5,679 nt of DNA from Desulfohalobiaceae bacterium (GCA_021737525.1 JAIPDU010000117.1:1-5679); one strand, 5' to 3'; numbered from the stretch's first letter, positions 1 through 5,679 are shown. The notes: generated by a model from the letters alone, not told the origin. A program made the numbers and translations.

Positions 1-52
1 GCTCCGGGACTGCCCGGTCCGAAATCCCGTGCAGCAAACGAGGTAATGCGCC
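1..52 (+). other. 5' edge: possible tail of an upstream gene plus mvhD leader
   Basis: Too short to identify. One plus frame (from base 2) stays open and ends in TAA at 44-46. Another (from base 3) ends in TGA at 54-56 and would overlap the mvhD start in an ATGA arrangement. Either could be the end of a translationally coupled upstream gene. By family context that gene would be an HdrA-like flavoprotein, but the few residues visible do not identify it. The Shine-Dalgarno GAGGT for the next gene lies at 40-44. Confidence 0.3.
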
Positions 53-490
53 ATGAGCCAAGCCGATTTCGAGCCCAAGATCCTGTGCTTCCTCTGCACT
101 TGGTGAGCCTACGCCGCTGCTGACCTGGCCGGGGTCAGTCGGTTTCAGTATCCCGCCAACATTCGTATTGTGCGGGTTATGTGCAGCGGAAGCGTCTCCA
201 TGCACCACATGCTGCTCACTTTCCAGGAGGGAGTGGACGGCCTGCTCGTGGGCGGCTGACACATCGGGGACTGCAATTACCTGTACGGTAATTACTCCGC
301 CCGGAAACGGGTCCGCTTCCTCCGGCAGCTGCTTGCCTTCTACGGGCTGGACGAGCGGCGTCTGCGGACCGCCTGGGTCTCCTCAGCCGAGGCCGCGGAA
401 TTCGCCTCGGAGATACGCGACTTCATCTCGGTCCTGAAGGAGCTGGGCCCGTCTCCCATGAAACAGGGGCAGATCGAGGCCGCGGCCTGA
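53..490 (+). CDS. mvhD: MvhD/FlpD-family hydrogenase/Hdr iron-sulfur subunit, selenoprotein with two Sec
   Basis: Read with the two in-frame UGA codons (104-106 and 257-259) as Sec, this gives one 145-residue protein that follows the FlpD/MvhD family from end to end. Its landmarks are CTWU-AY at 15-20, then ADLAGVSR at 23-30, CSG at 44-46, GGUHIGDC at 67-74, GNYSARKR at 79-86 and a C-terminal ELGP. U18 and U69 fall where relatives carry conserved Cys (NWCSY and GCHPGDC), and family length is about 140. In Mvh-Hdr complexes this subunit carries a [2Fe-2S] cluster and passes electrons to the FAD of HdrA; it is cytoplasmic. GAGGT (40-44) lies 8 nt before ATG 53; the ATG at 46 is out of frame. 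The closing UGA at 488 fits the family C-terminus. Frames beside it do not encode the family. The neighbouring FdhA suggests formate, rather than H2, as the electron source. A pseudogene is unlikely because both UGAs sit exactly at conserved Cys positions and the rest of the frame is intact. Confidence 0.9.
104..138 (+). promoter_or_regulatory. Sec codon 18 of mvhD and its putative SECIS hairpin
   Basis: UGA at 104-106 is followed 13 nt later by a perfect 6-bp stem, CTGACC (120-125) with GGTCAG (133-138). The 7-nt loop TGGCCGG contains the GG expected near the apex of bacterial SECIS elements. Position and size suit SelB recognition. The hairpin is seen in the sequence; its function is inferred. 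Confidence 0.7.
257..293 (+). promoter_or_regulatory. Sec codon 69 of mvhD and its putative SECIS hairpin
   Basis: UGA at 257-259 is followed 15 nt later by a perfect 7-bp stem, AATTACC (275-281) with GGTAATT (287-293), and a 5-nt loop TGTAC. The stem is A/T-rich inside a GC-rich gene and uses AAT and GGT codons where neighbours prefer C-ending ones, as expected if RNA structure constrains codon choice. The loop is not the classic GGUC type, so this is the least canonical of the three hairpins. Confidence 0.65.
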
Positions 491-497
491 TGTCTTC

Positions 498-513
498 CGT
501 CGCCGCGGCGACG
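498..513. repeat. 16-nt perfect GC palindrome just after mvhD
   Basis: CGTCGCCGCGGCGACG reads the same on both strands and can fold into a 6-bp hairpin with a CGCG loop. It begins 7 nt after the mvhD stop UGA and has no T-run after it, so it is not a standard intrinsic terminator. It might pause RNA polymerase, stabilise the upstream RNA end, or be accidental. Confidence 0.4.
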
Positions 514-543
514 CAATCCATGGCAGGTTGTTGAAAAATCCCT

Positions 544-710
544 ATCAGACAGGGCGTTCAAAAATTCCAAGTGCAAGGCGCGAAAAAAGTTCAAGGTCGT
601 AGTTTACCCCGTGAAACCTTCTTTTGTTTCACTGGGGAGTAGTTAGCCTACGTGAGAGTTTGAACTTTTTGAAGCAACGCCGCAATTGGAAGATTTATGG
701 GCGCCCTGAT
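544..710. repeat. 167-bp imperfect palindromic element (MITE/REP-like) between mvhD and the next subunit gene
   Basis: The left half pairs with the right half along nearly its whole length. The outer ends are ATCAG (544-548) with CTGAT (706-710). Inner pairs are GGGCG (552-556) with CGCCC (702-706), TTCCAA (565-570) with TTGGAA (686-691), and an 11-bp perfect arm AAAAAGTTCAA (584-594) with TTGAACTTTTT (660-670). Further in are GTAG (599-602) with CTAC (648-651) and CCCC (607-610) with GGGG (634-637). The apex is GTGAAAC (611-617) with GTTTCAC (626-632) around an 8-nt loop. Its base composition is more A/T-rich than the flanking genes. No convincing coding frame fills it. It resembles the dispersed intergenic palindromes common in desulfobacterial genomes, but copy number cannot be judged here and no second copy is present in the window. 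Confidence 0.75.
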
Positions 711-738
711 AAATTCACACCCAGAGCGCGGATAGCAC

Positions 739-1530
739 ATGATCGAACAAGTGCAGCAGAAAGTGAGGGAGCTCCTGGAAGGGGGAACGATTCAGGGTTT
801 TCTCGGGCTCCGGGAACAAAACGGCCACATCGTCCCCTATCTCTTCCAGGACCCCAAGGACCTGGAGGGCATGTCCCTGGGTGACAAGGAACGCCCTGGT
901 GACGCCCGCTACCCCTTGACCAAGATCCTGCTCACCCTGGCCAGGAACGATCCCGGGGCCAGCCTGGGGATCCTGGTGCGCGGCTGCGACGAGCGGGCCC
1001 TGGAGTCCCTTGCCGCCTGGAACCAGCTGGACCGGGACAAGGTAGTCCCCGTGGGCATCGCCTGTCCCCGGGAGCTGGCCGAGGAATGCGAATGCGAGCG
1101 TCCCTATGCCAGGGAGCCGGTTGCCGGGGAGAAGACCGAGCCCGTGGCCTTCGCCTCCGTCGCCAGGCTCGAGGAACTGGAGCCCTCCGAACGGATGCGC
1201 CACTGGCTGCGGGAATTCGACAAATGCGTCAAATGCTACGGCTGCCGCGATATCTGCCCTGTCTGTTTCTGCCGCGAATGCAGCCTTGAGGACCAGAACC
1301 TCATCCGAACCCGCAATCTTCCGCCGGAAAACCCCGTTTTTCACCTCACCCGGGCCGTGCACATGGCCGGCAGATGCATCGACTGCGGCCTCTGCGAGCA
1401 GGCCTGCCCCGCGGAGATCCCGCTGCGGACCCTGTACAAGAAGGTGGGTCAGATCATGGAGGAGGAGTTCTCCTACCATACCGGCGAGACCTCGCAAAAG
1501 CCGCCGCTTCAGATCGCGGACGAGCAGTAG
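739..1530 (+). CDS. FdhB/FrhB-like iron-sulfur electron-transfer subunit with two [4Fe-4S] motifs
   Basis: 263 residues, cytoplasmic, with no signal peptide. Residues 1-125 resemble the N-terminal domain of the coenzyme F420 hydrogenase/dehydrogenase beta family, including RGCDERALESLA around C83, IACP at C109 and ECECERPY at C117/C119. Residues 163-181 carry C163-x2-C166-x2-C169-x3-C173-P plus extra C176, C178 and C181. Residues 213-224 carry a second classical motif, C213-x2-C216-x2-C219-x3-C223-P. The protein is much shorter than methanogen FdhB or FrhB (as I recall, roughly 280-400 residues) and no separate FrhB-type C-terminal domain is apparent. It is therefore probably a wire between FdhA and MvhD/HdrA rather than an F420 reductase. 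The extra Cys at 83, 109, 117 and 119 could bind another cluster. ATG 739 is the first possible start after an in-frame TAG at 733, but its Shine-Dalgarno is poor (GGA at 730-732). fdhA follows after 42 nt. Confidence 0.85.
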   Translation: MIEQVQQKVRELLEGGTIQGFLGLREQNGHIVPYLFQDPKDLEGMSLGDKERPGDARYPLTKILLTLARNDPGASLGILVRGCDERALESLAAWNQLDRDKVVPVGIACPRELAEECECERPYAREPVAGEKTEPVAFASVARLEELEPSERMRHWLREFDKCVKCYGCRDICPVCFCRECSLEDQNLIRTRNLPPENPVFHLTRAVHMAGRCIDCGLCEQACPAEIPLRTLYKKVGQIMEEEFSYHTGETSQKPPLQIADEQ

Positions 1531-1572
1531 GACGGAAACCAGGGAACACGACATCCCGCGACCGAGGGAACC

Positions 1573-3609
1573 ATGGAATACTCGAGCGTACTCACCACCT
1601 GCACCTATTGCGGCTGCGGGTGCAATTTCTATCTGGAGAATCTGGACGGCCGTTTAACCGGGACCATTCCCTGCAAGACGAGCCCGGTGAACCAGGGCAG
1701 GCTCTGCATCAAGGGCTGGAACGCCCACGAGTTCGTCCAGAGCGATCAAAGGCTCACCTCCCCGCTCATCCGCAAGGAAGGCCGGCTTGTCCCCGTCTCC
1801 TGGGAGGAGGCCCTGGACTACACCGCGTCGGAGCTTGCCGCGATCCGCTCCGAGCACGGCCCGGACAGCCTGGCCTTCCTCACCTCGGCCAAGGTAACCA
1901 ACGAAGAAAACTTTCTGCTGCAGAAATTCGCCCGGGCCGCTGCAGGGACCAACAACATCGACCACTGCGCCCGGCTCTGACACTCCTCCACAGTGGCCGG
2001 TCTGGCCACGGCATTCGGCAGCGGGGCGATGACCAACTCCATAGGGGACATCGAGGAGGCGGACTGCATCTTCATCACCGGCTCCAACACCACCTCCTCC
2101 CATCCCATTATCGCGGACCGGGTCTACCGGGCGAAGGAGAACGGCGCCCGGGTGATCGTGGCCGATCCCAGGCGGATCCACATCGCCCGCCTGGCCGACG
2201 TCCACGTCCAGCAGAAGCTGGGAACGGATGTGGCCCTTTTGAACGGGATCATGCACGTCATCCTGGAACAGGGCTGGCAGGATCAGGAATTCATCGACCA
2301 GCGCTGCGAGGGATTCGAGTCCCTCAGGGACACGGTCAAGCAGTATTCCCCCTCGGTCGTGGAGGGGATCACCGGGGTCCCCGCCGGGGACATCGAGCGC
2401 GTCGCCGAGCTCTACGCCCGGGCCAATGCAGCCTCCATCCTCTACTGCATGGGGATCACCCAGCACACCACTGGAGTGGACAACGTCAAGTCCCTGGCCA
2501 ACCTGGCCATGCTCACCGGCAACATCGGCCGGCCCGGCACCGGGCTCAATCCCCTGCGGGGGCAGAACAACGTGCAGGGCGCCTGCGACATGGGCGGGTT
2601 GCCCAATGTCTTCTCCGGGTACCAGCAGGTGTCCAATCCCGAGGCCAACAGCAAGTTCGCCTCCGCCTGGCAGGCGGAGCTCTCGGATAAACCCGGGCTG
2701 CCCATCCCGGACATGTTGGCCGGCCTGGAGGACAAAAGCGTGCAGGGTCTCTATGTCCTGGGAGAAAATCCCGTGATGAGCGACCCGGATTCGGATCACG
2801 TAAGCCACGCCCTGCAGCAGGCGCGCTTTGTGGTAGTCCAGGACATCTTTCTCACCGAGACCGCCCAAATGGCGCACGTGGTCCTGCCCGGTGTCTCCTT
2901 CGCGGAAAAGGACGGTACCTTCACCAATACCGAGCGCCGGGTGATGCGGGTGAGAAAGGCGGTGGAGCCTGTGGGCGACTCGCGCCAGGACTGGGAGATC
3001 ATCCAGGATCTCTCCAACAGGCTGGGCTATTCCATGTCCTACTCCTCACCGGAAGAGATCATGCAGGAGATCGCTCAGCTCACCCCCTCCTACGGGGGCA
3101 TCACCTACCAGCGCCTGGAGGGGGACGGCCTGCAGTGGCCCTGCCCGGACACCGGGCATCCGGGAACCAAGATCCTGCACCAGGAGCGCTTCGCGCGCGG
3201 TCTGGGGCTATTCCATGGCGTGGAACACCAGGCGCCGGCGGAAAGCGTGGACCAGGAATACCCCTACTGGCTCACCACGGGGCGGATCTACACCCACTAC
3301 CACACCGGAACCATGACCCATAACTCCCCCACTCTGGAACGCGAGGCTCCGGAGGGCTGGATGGAGATCCATCCCGACGATGCCCGAAAGCTCGGATTAC
3401 GGACCGGAGACAGAGTCCGGGTGGCCTCCAGACGGGGGAGCGTGGAGGCGGCCGCCTACGTTACCGAGGACATCAGCCCGGGCACTGTGTTCATGACCTT
3501 CCACTACGTGGAGAGCAACGCCAATGTGCTGACCAATCCGGCCACGGACCCCATAGCCAGGATTCCGGAATACAAAGTCTGTGCCGTGAGCCTGGAAAAG
3601 GCCGCCTGA
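1573..3609 (+). CDS. fdhA: Selenocysteine formate dehydrogenase, catalytic (Mo/W-bisMGD) subunit
   Basis: With UGA 1978-1980 read as Sec, the frame gives 678 residues, near E. coli FdhF (715). It should oxidise formate to CO2 or run in reverse. C10-x2-C13-x3-C17-x27-C45 binds the proximal [4Fe-4S] cluster and K47 follows it. U136-H137 is the active-site pair. R329, in NPLRGQNNVQGACDMG, matches R333 of FdhF; both U and R are offset by four, which supports the full-length reading. Residues 564-674 form the C-terminal molydopterin-dinucleotide-binding domain, starting near YWLTTGRIYTHYHTG and including MTFHY. No Tat signal precedes the cluster, so the enzyme is cytoplasmic. GAGGGA (1564-1569) lies just before ATG. 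The real stop is also UGA (3607-3609). FdhA probably feeds the two upstream electron carriers. Mo versus W cannot be decided from the sequence. Annotated conventionally it would appear as two fragments of 135 and 538 residues. Confidence 0.96.
1978..2009 (+). promoter_or_regulatory. Sec codon 136 of fdhA and its SECIS hairpin
   Basis: UGA at 1978-1980 is followed 12 nt later by a perfect 6-bp stem, GTGGCC (1993-1998) with GGCCAC (2004-2009), closing a GGTCT loop. From established knowledge, the E. coli fdhF SECIS also presents GGUCU. It lies in the codons for Val-Ala-Gly-Leu at the same offset from UGA as here. This is the best supported of the three SECIS candidates. Confidence 0.88.
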
Positions 3610-3628
3610 GGCCGCCCGATATCATCCT

Positions 3629-3657
3629 ACCGGGGCCCGCCGCTTCCGGGCCCCGGT
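3629..3657 (+). terminator. Intrinsic terminator after fdhA
   Basis: A perfect 11-bp GC-rich stem, ACCGGGGCCCG (3629-3639) with CGGGCCCCGGT (3647-3657), closes a 7-nt loop CCGCTTC. A pyrimidine-rich stretch follows (TTCTCATCATCC, then more T/C tracts to about 3690). It starts 19 nt after the fdhA stop and should end the selenoprotein operon. The tail is T/C-mixed rather than a pure T-run, so termination may be incomplete. Confidence 0.75.
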
Positions 3658-3767
3658 TCTCATCATCCTCTCCTCATCCTTTTTCTCTTGTCCGCTTCAC
3701 TCTCCGCTGATCTCTCTTCCCGGTATTTACACACCGTTCAATCCATGCTTTCCTGTCCTTGAGGATC

Positions 3768-3815
3768 GGGCTCTTCCCTGAGGGAAAAAAGCCCGCAACC
3801 ACGCTTGCACAAGCG
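3768..3815 (+). promoter_or_regulatory. Two hairpins in the leader of the CMD-family gene
   Basis: The first hairpin pairs GGGCT (3768-3772) with AGCCC (3790-3794) and TTCCC (3774-3778) with GGGAA (3782-3786) around a TGA loop. The second is CGCTT (3802-3806) with AAGCG (3811-3815) around GCAC. Both lie upstream of the ribosome binding site, so they could be leader RNA structures or a dyad operator. No known riboswitch is recognised and no convincing -35/-10 pair was found. Confidence 0.35.
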
Positions 3816-3843
3816 CAATCCGTTGAAACGGGAGGACAAGAAC

Positions 3844-4164
3844 ATGAGCCAGACCCCAAAACACTATCAGAGGATGCGCCAGCGCTATCCCCAATTATTG
3901 GACGCGGTGGGCGATCTGGGCAGGGCCGTTCGCGAGGCGGGCCCCTTGGCGGAAAAGGAGATCCAGCTGGTTCAGCTCGCAGCTGCCGCTGCCGTCAAGT
4001 CGGAAGGCGGGGTGCACAGCCACGCGCGCCGAGCCATGGAGGCAGGCGCTACAGCGGAGGAGGTGCGGCACGCCCTGCTCATTCTCATCTCCACTTTGGG
4101 CTATCCCAACGTCGCAGCCGCCATGTCCTGGGCGGACGACGTCATCGAGGGCGGAGGAAGCTAG
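3844..4164 (+). CDS. Carboxymuconolactone decarboxylase/AhpD-like family protein lacking the redox Cys pair
   Basis: 106 residues, all-helical in character. The core resembles the CMD domain: EKEIQLVQLAAAAAVKSEGGVHSHARRA (about 49-76), then MEAGATAEEVRHALLILISTLGYPNVAAAMSWADDV to the end. Family members that act as alkylhydroperoxidases carry CxxC followed by a His. Here that stretch reads EGGVHSH with no Cys, and no Cys occurs anywhere in the protein, so a thiol peroxidase role is unlikely; the His corresponding to the family His is kept. Its substrate is unknown. ATG 3844 is chosen because GGGAGG (3830-3835) sits 8 nt upstream; a TTG 39 nt earlier has no comparable site. It lies after the fdhA terminator and its own leader, so it is probably a separate unit. 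Its stop codon TAG (4162-4164) is inside the left end of a MITE-like element, so the extreme C-terminus may have been altered by insertion. Confidence 0.82.
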   Translation: MSQTPKHYQRMRQRYPQLLDAVGDLGRAVREAGPLAEKEIQLVQLAAAAAVKSEGGVHSHARRAMEAGATAEEVRHALLILISTLGYPNVAAAMSWADDVIEGGGS

Positions 4165-4293
4165 TGTCCCGCGAAATACGCATGAGAAAATCGACAGAAC
4201 CTCCACTGAATAGTTAAAAAATACCCCGCGTAGGATTCCTGCATAGGAGCTTTCATCCGATCATTTTTAATGCTTTTTTTTGGCGGACACTAG
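4161..4293. mobile_element. 133-bp MITE-like element with terminal inverted repeats
   Basis: The left end CTAGTGTCC (4161-4169) is the exact reverse complement of the right end GGACACTAG (4285-4293). The similarity continues inward imperfectly: CGCGAAATACGCATGAGAAAATCG on the left against GCCAAAAAAAAGCATT..AAAAATGATCG read from the right. The interior is A/T-rich and contains no credible coding frame. This is the form of a non-autonomous derivative of an insertion sequence with TGTCC-type ends. CTAG or TA at the ends could be the duplicated target. No transposase is present in the window, so the parent family is not assigned. Confidence 0.7.
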
Positions 4294-4317
4294 TCTCCGG
4301 CCAAGCTGTCATTTCCG

Positions 4318-5679
4318 TTACTCCGCTCCCGAGGACGGGCTCGAGGTTTCCTGCGTCTCATAGAGCTCTTCCACCTTCCGACGATAGAAGTCGAGCACGT
4401 CCTTGTGCCGCAGCATGCCCAGAAACCGGGCATGCTCTTCTCCGTCAAGGACCGGAATGCTTCCCAGATTCTTGTGCGCGAATTTAAAAATCACCGTGCT
4501 CAGGCTTTCTTCCGGGGTGGTGTAAATGACCTCGCTCGTGGCGATGTCCTTGACCAGGATGAGCTCGTCCGCATCCGATTCCCACAGGAGGCTGCGCACA
4601 TCCCGCAGGGAGAAAATGCCCACAAAACGCCCGCTGCGATCCACCACAGGAAAATAGTCCTGGGCGGTGCTGAGAAAAAGGCGCTTGAAGTGGTAAAATG
4701 TCGTGTCCTCGAAGATCGTGGCCACGCTCTTGAGTCGGTCCTGAAGCTCCCCCACAGTGTGCTGATGCAAGAGGTCCGTGAAGAAGAAGTCCCCGCTGTG
4801 GGCCGGGGACTTATGCCGGGCCGCGACCGCGGGAGCCTCTTCCTCCGGCCGGGTGCGGGAAACGCACACCTCGCCCGCCTGCTGCAGCCCCGCCTTGACA
4901 GTCAGGGGTCCCATGAGCTCGTGCACCACTGTGGCCCCAATGACGATACTCATGAACAGGGGGGAGATCTCGGAAAAGGCCGGATTGGCCTCCACCAGCA
5001 GGGCAAGCCCGATCACGATGCCCCCCTGGGGCAGGAGCCCCAGGCCGGTGAAACGCCGCACCGCTGAAGGAGCCCCGGCAATGGAGGCCCCGATCCCGGC
5101 TCCGCTCAATTTGCCCAGACAGCGGAAGAAGACAAAGACCAGAATAAAGGGATAGGCCGAGGTCAGGGCGGCCAGCTCAAAGTACATCCCGCTCAGGGTG
5201 AAGAACAGGACGAAGACGAGTTCCTCGACATAATCCTCCAGAACCTGGAAAAGGGCCTGTTGCTGCGGATTGAAGTTGGCCACCAGGCACCCCATGGCCA
5301 TGGTGGCCAGGAGCTCGTCACAGTGAAGCATGTGGGCCAGGCTGAAACAGAGGGACATGCTGCCCAAGGCGAAAACAACCACCGTGCCCTTGCTAAGGCG
5401 GGGAATAGACGCGGTCGTTCTGTTGAAGATCCATCCCGTGACGCACCCGATGGCGATCCCCCCGGCGATCTCCCCCAGGGGCAGGAGAAAGGTGGAAACG
5501 ATACCCAGTCCCTGCTGAGCCACCAAGAGCTCCGCTATGGAGACACCCACGCTGAAGATGATGATCCCCAGGGCGTCGTCCATGGCGGCCACTCCCAGGA
5601 TGGAGGAGGAAACGTCACCGGCTGCCCGATACTCGTGGATCACCGCCAGGGTGGTGGCCGGATCCGTGGGTGAGGCGAA
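4318..5679 (-). CDS. Monovalent cation:proton antiporter with C-terminal CBS-domain pair (5' end outside window)
   Basis: 453 C-terminal residues are visible; the frame is still open at the window edge and ends in TAA at 4320-4318. Numbering from the edge, it starts inside the conserved SPTDPATT segment (3-10). A helix with the DD motif M33-D34-D35 follows, the proton/Na+ carrier site of electrogenic CPA2 antiporters such as NapA. About eight hydrophobic segments run to about residue 250. They include GLGLLPQGGIVIGLALLV and ATVVHELMGPLTVKAGLQQAGE, both typical of the family. A charged linker (about 260-290) leads to a cytoplasmic region (about 296-440) with two CBS repeats, marked by YFPVVDRSGRFVGIFSLRDV and GSIPVLDGEEHARFLGMLRH. 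CBS pairs often bind adenine nucleotides, so gating by energy status is possible but unproven. The GTG at 5643 is internal to the domain and is not the start. The gene converges on the CMD gene with the MITE-like element between them. No link to the Fdh operon is evident. Confidence 0.9.
   Translation of the reverse strand, partial: FASPTDPATTLAVIHEYRAAGDVSSSILGVAAMDDALGIIIFSVGVSIAELLVAQQGLGIVSTFLLPLGEIAGGIAIGCVTGWIFNRTTASIPRLSKGTVVVFALGSMSLCFSLAHMLHCDELLATMAMGCLVANFNPQQQALFQVLEDYVEELVFVLFFTLSGMYFELAALTSAYPFILVFVFFRCLGKLSGAGIGASIAGAPSAVRRFTGLGLLPQGGIVIGLALLVEANPAFSEISPLFMSIVIGATVVHELMGPLTVKAGLQQAGEVCVSRTRPEEEAPAVAARHKSPAHSGDFFFTDLLHQHTVGELQDRLKSVATIFEDTTFYHFKRLFLSTAQDYFPVVDRSGRFVGIFSLRDVRSLLWESDADELILVKDIATSEVIYTTPEESLSTVIFKFAHKNLGSIPVLDGEEHARFLGMLRHKDVLDFYRRKVEELYETQETSSPSSGAE

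Noticed and set aside
488..513. The terminal UGA of mvhD as a third Sec codon, since a hairpin (498-513) follows it
   Set aside because: The protein already matches the family C-terminus (ELGP plus a short tail). Readthrough would run into the palindromic repeat with no family similarity, and the stem begins only 7 nt after the UGA.
1374..2690. Open plus-strand frame of 438 codons crossing from the linker gene into fdhA
   Set aside because: The translation is Arg/Gly/Pro/His-rich with no domain and is out of frame with two well-supported genes.
1654..2877. Long minus-strand open frame opposite fdhA, and a similar one at 715-1554 opposite the linker gene
   Set aside because: These are antisense shadows produced by GC-rich codon use. 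The translations are Gly/Val/Leu-rich with no recognisable domain, while the plus strand encodes clear families.
1573..3609. fdhA as a pseudogene or two separate genes split at 1978
   Set aside because: The UGA falls exactly at the known Sec position (CARLU-H), the frame is intact on both sides and a canonical SECIS hairpin follows.
3607..3657. The final UGA of fdhA as Sec, with the downstream hairpin as SECIS
   Set aside because: The protein is complete at this point. The 11-bp GC stem followed by a pyrimidine tract is a better fit to a terminator, and it starts 19 nt after the UGA.
3726..3754. TTTACA followed by a possible -10 as a promoter for the CMD gene
   Set aside because: No acceptable -10 hexamer (TATAAT-like) lies 16-18 nt downstream.
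3805..3843. TTG at 3805 as the start of the CMD gene
   Set aside because: It lies within a leader hairpin and has no ribosome site, whereas ATG 3844 has GGGAGG at 8-nt spacing.

Overview
The window is about 60% GC and looks like a desulfobacterial (deltaproteobacterial) anaerobe, most likely a sulfate reducer or a syntroph. The grounds are the gene set: a cytoplasmic selenocysteine formate dehydrogenase next to an MvhD/FlpD-type electron-transfer subunit and a ferredoxin-like linker. They also include three in-frame UGA codons that only make sense as selenocysteine (Sec). The exact genus cannot be read from the sequence.

Positions 53-3609 hold a plus-strand block. First is an MvhD-family iron-sulfur subunit (53-490) with two internal UGA codons, at residues 18 and 69. 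Next comes a 248-nt spacer filled largely by a 167-bp imperfect palindromic element (544-710). Then a 263-residue protein with two ferredoxin-type Cys clusters (739-1530), and the formate dehydrogenase catalytic subunit FdhA (1573-3609) with Sec at residue 136. Each internal UGA is followed 12-15 nt later by a 6- or 7-bp hairpin suitable for a bacterial SECIS. The fdhA hairpin has the same loop, at the same codon offset, as I recall for E. coli fdhF. A conventional gene caller would lose the first gene and split the third. A strong terminator hairpin (3629-3657) closes the block.

The likely job of the block is to take electrons from formate at the Mo/W-Sec site of FdhA. They would pass through the FdhA cluster, the ferredoxin-like subunit and MvhD to an HdrA-type flavoprotein. 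HdrA is not in the window; it is expected just upstream by analogy with Hdr-Mvh and Hdr-Fdh complexes. This would be a formate-linked, flavin-based electron bifurcating (or confurcating) system.

Positions 3610-4320 hold the terminator, a leader with two small hairpins, and a short carboxymuconolactone decarboxylase/AhpD-like protein (3844-4164) that lacks the usual Cys pair. A 133-bp MITE-like element (4161-4293) has terminal inverted repeats that overlap the stop codon of that gene.

Positions 4318-5679 (minus strand) hold the C-terminal 453 residues of a monovalent cation:proton antiporter with a DD motif and a cytoplasmic CBS-domain pair. Its 5' end lies beyond the window. No tRNA, rRNA, CRISPR array or convincing promoter was seen, and no stretch over 300 bases lacks a gene.
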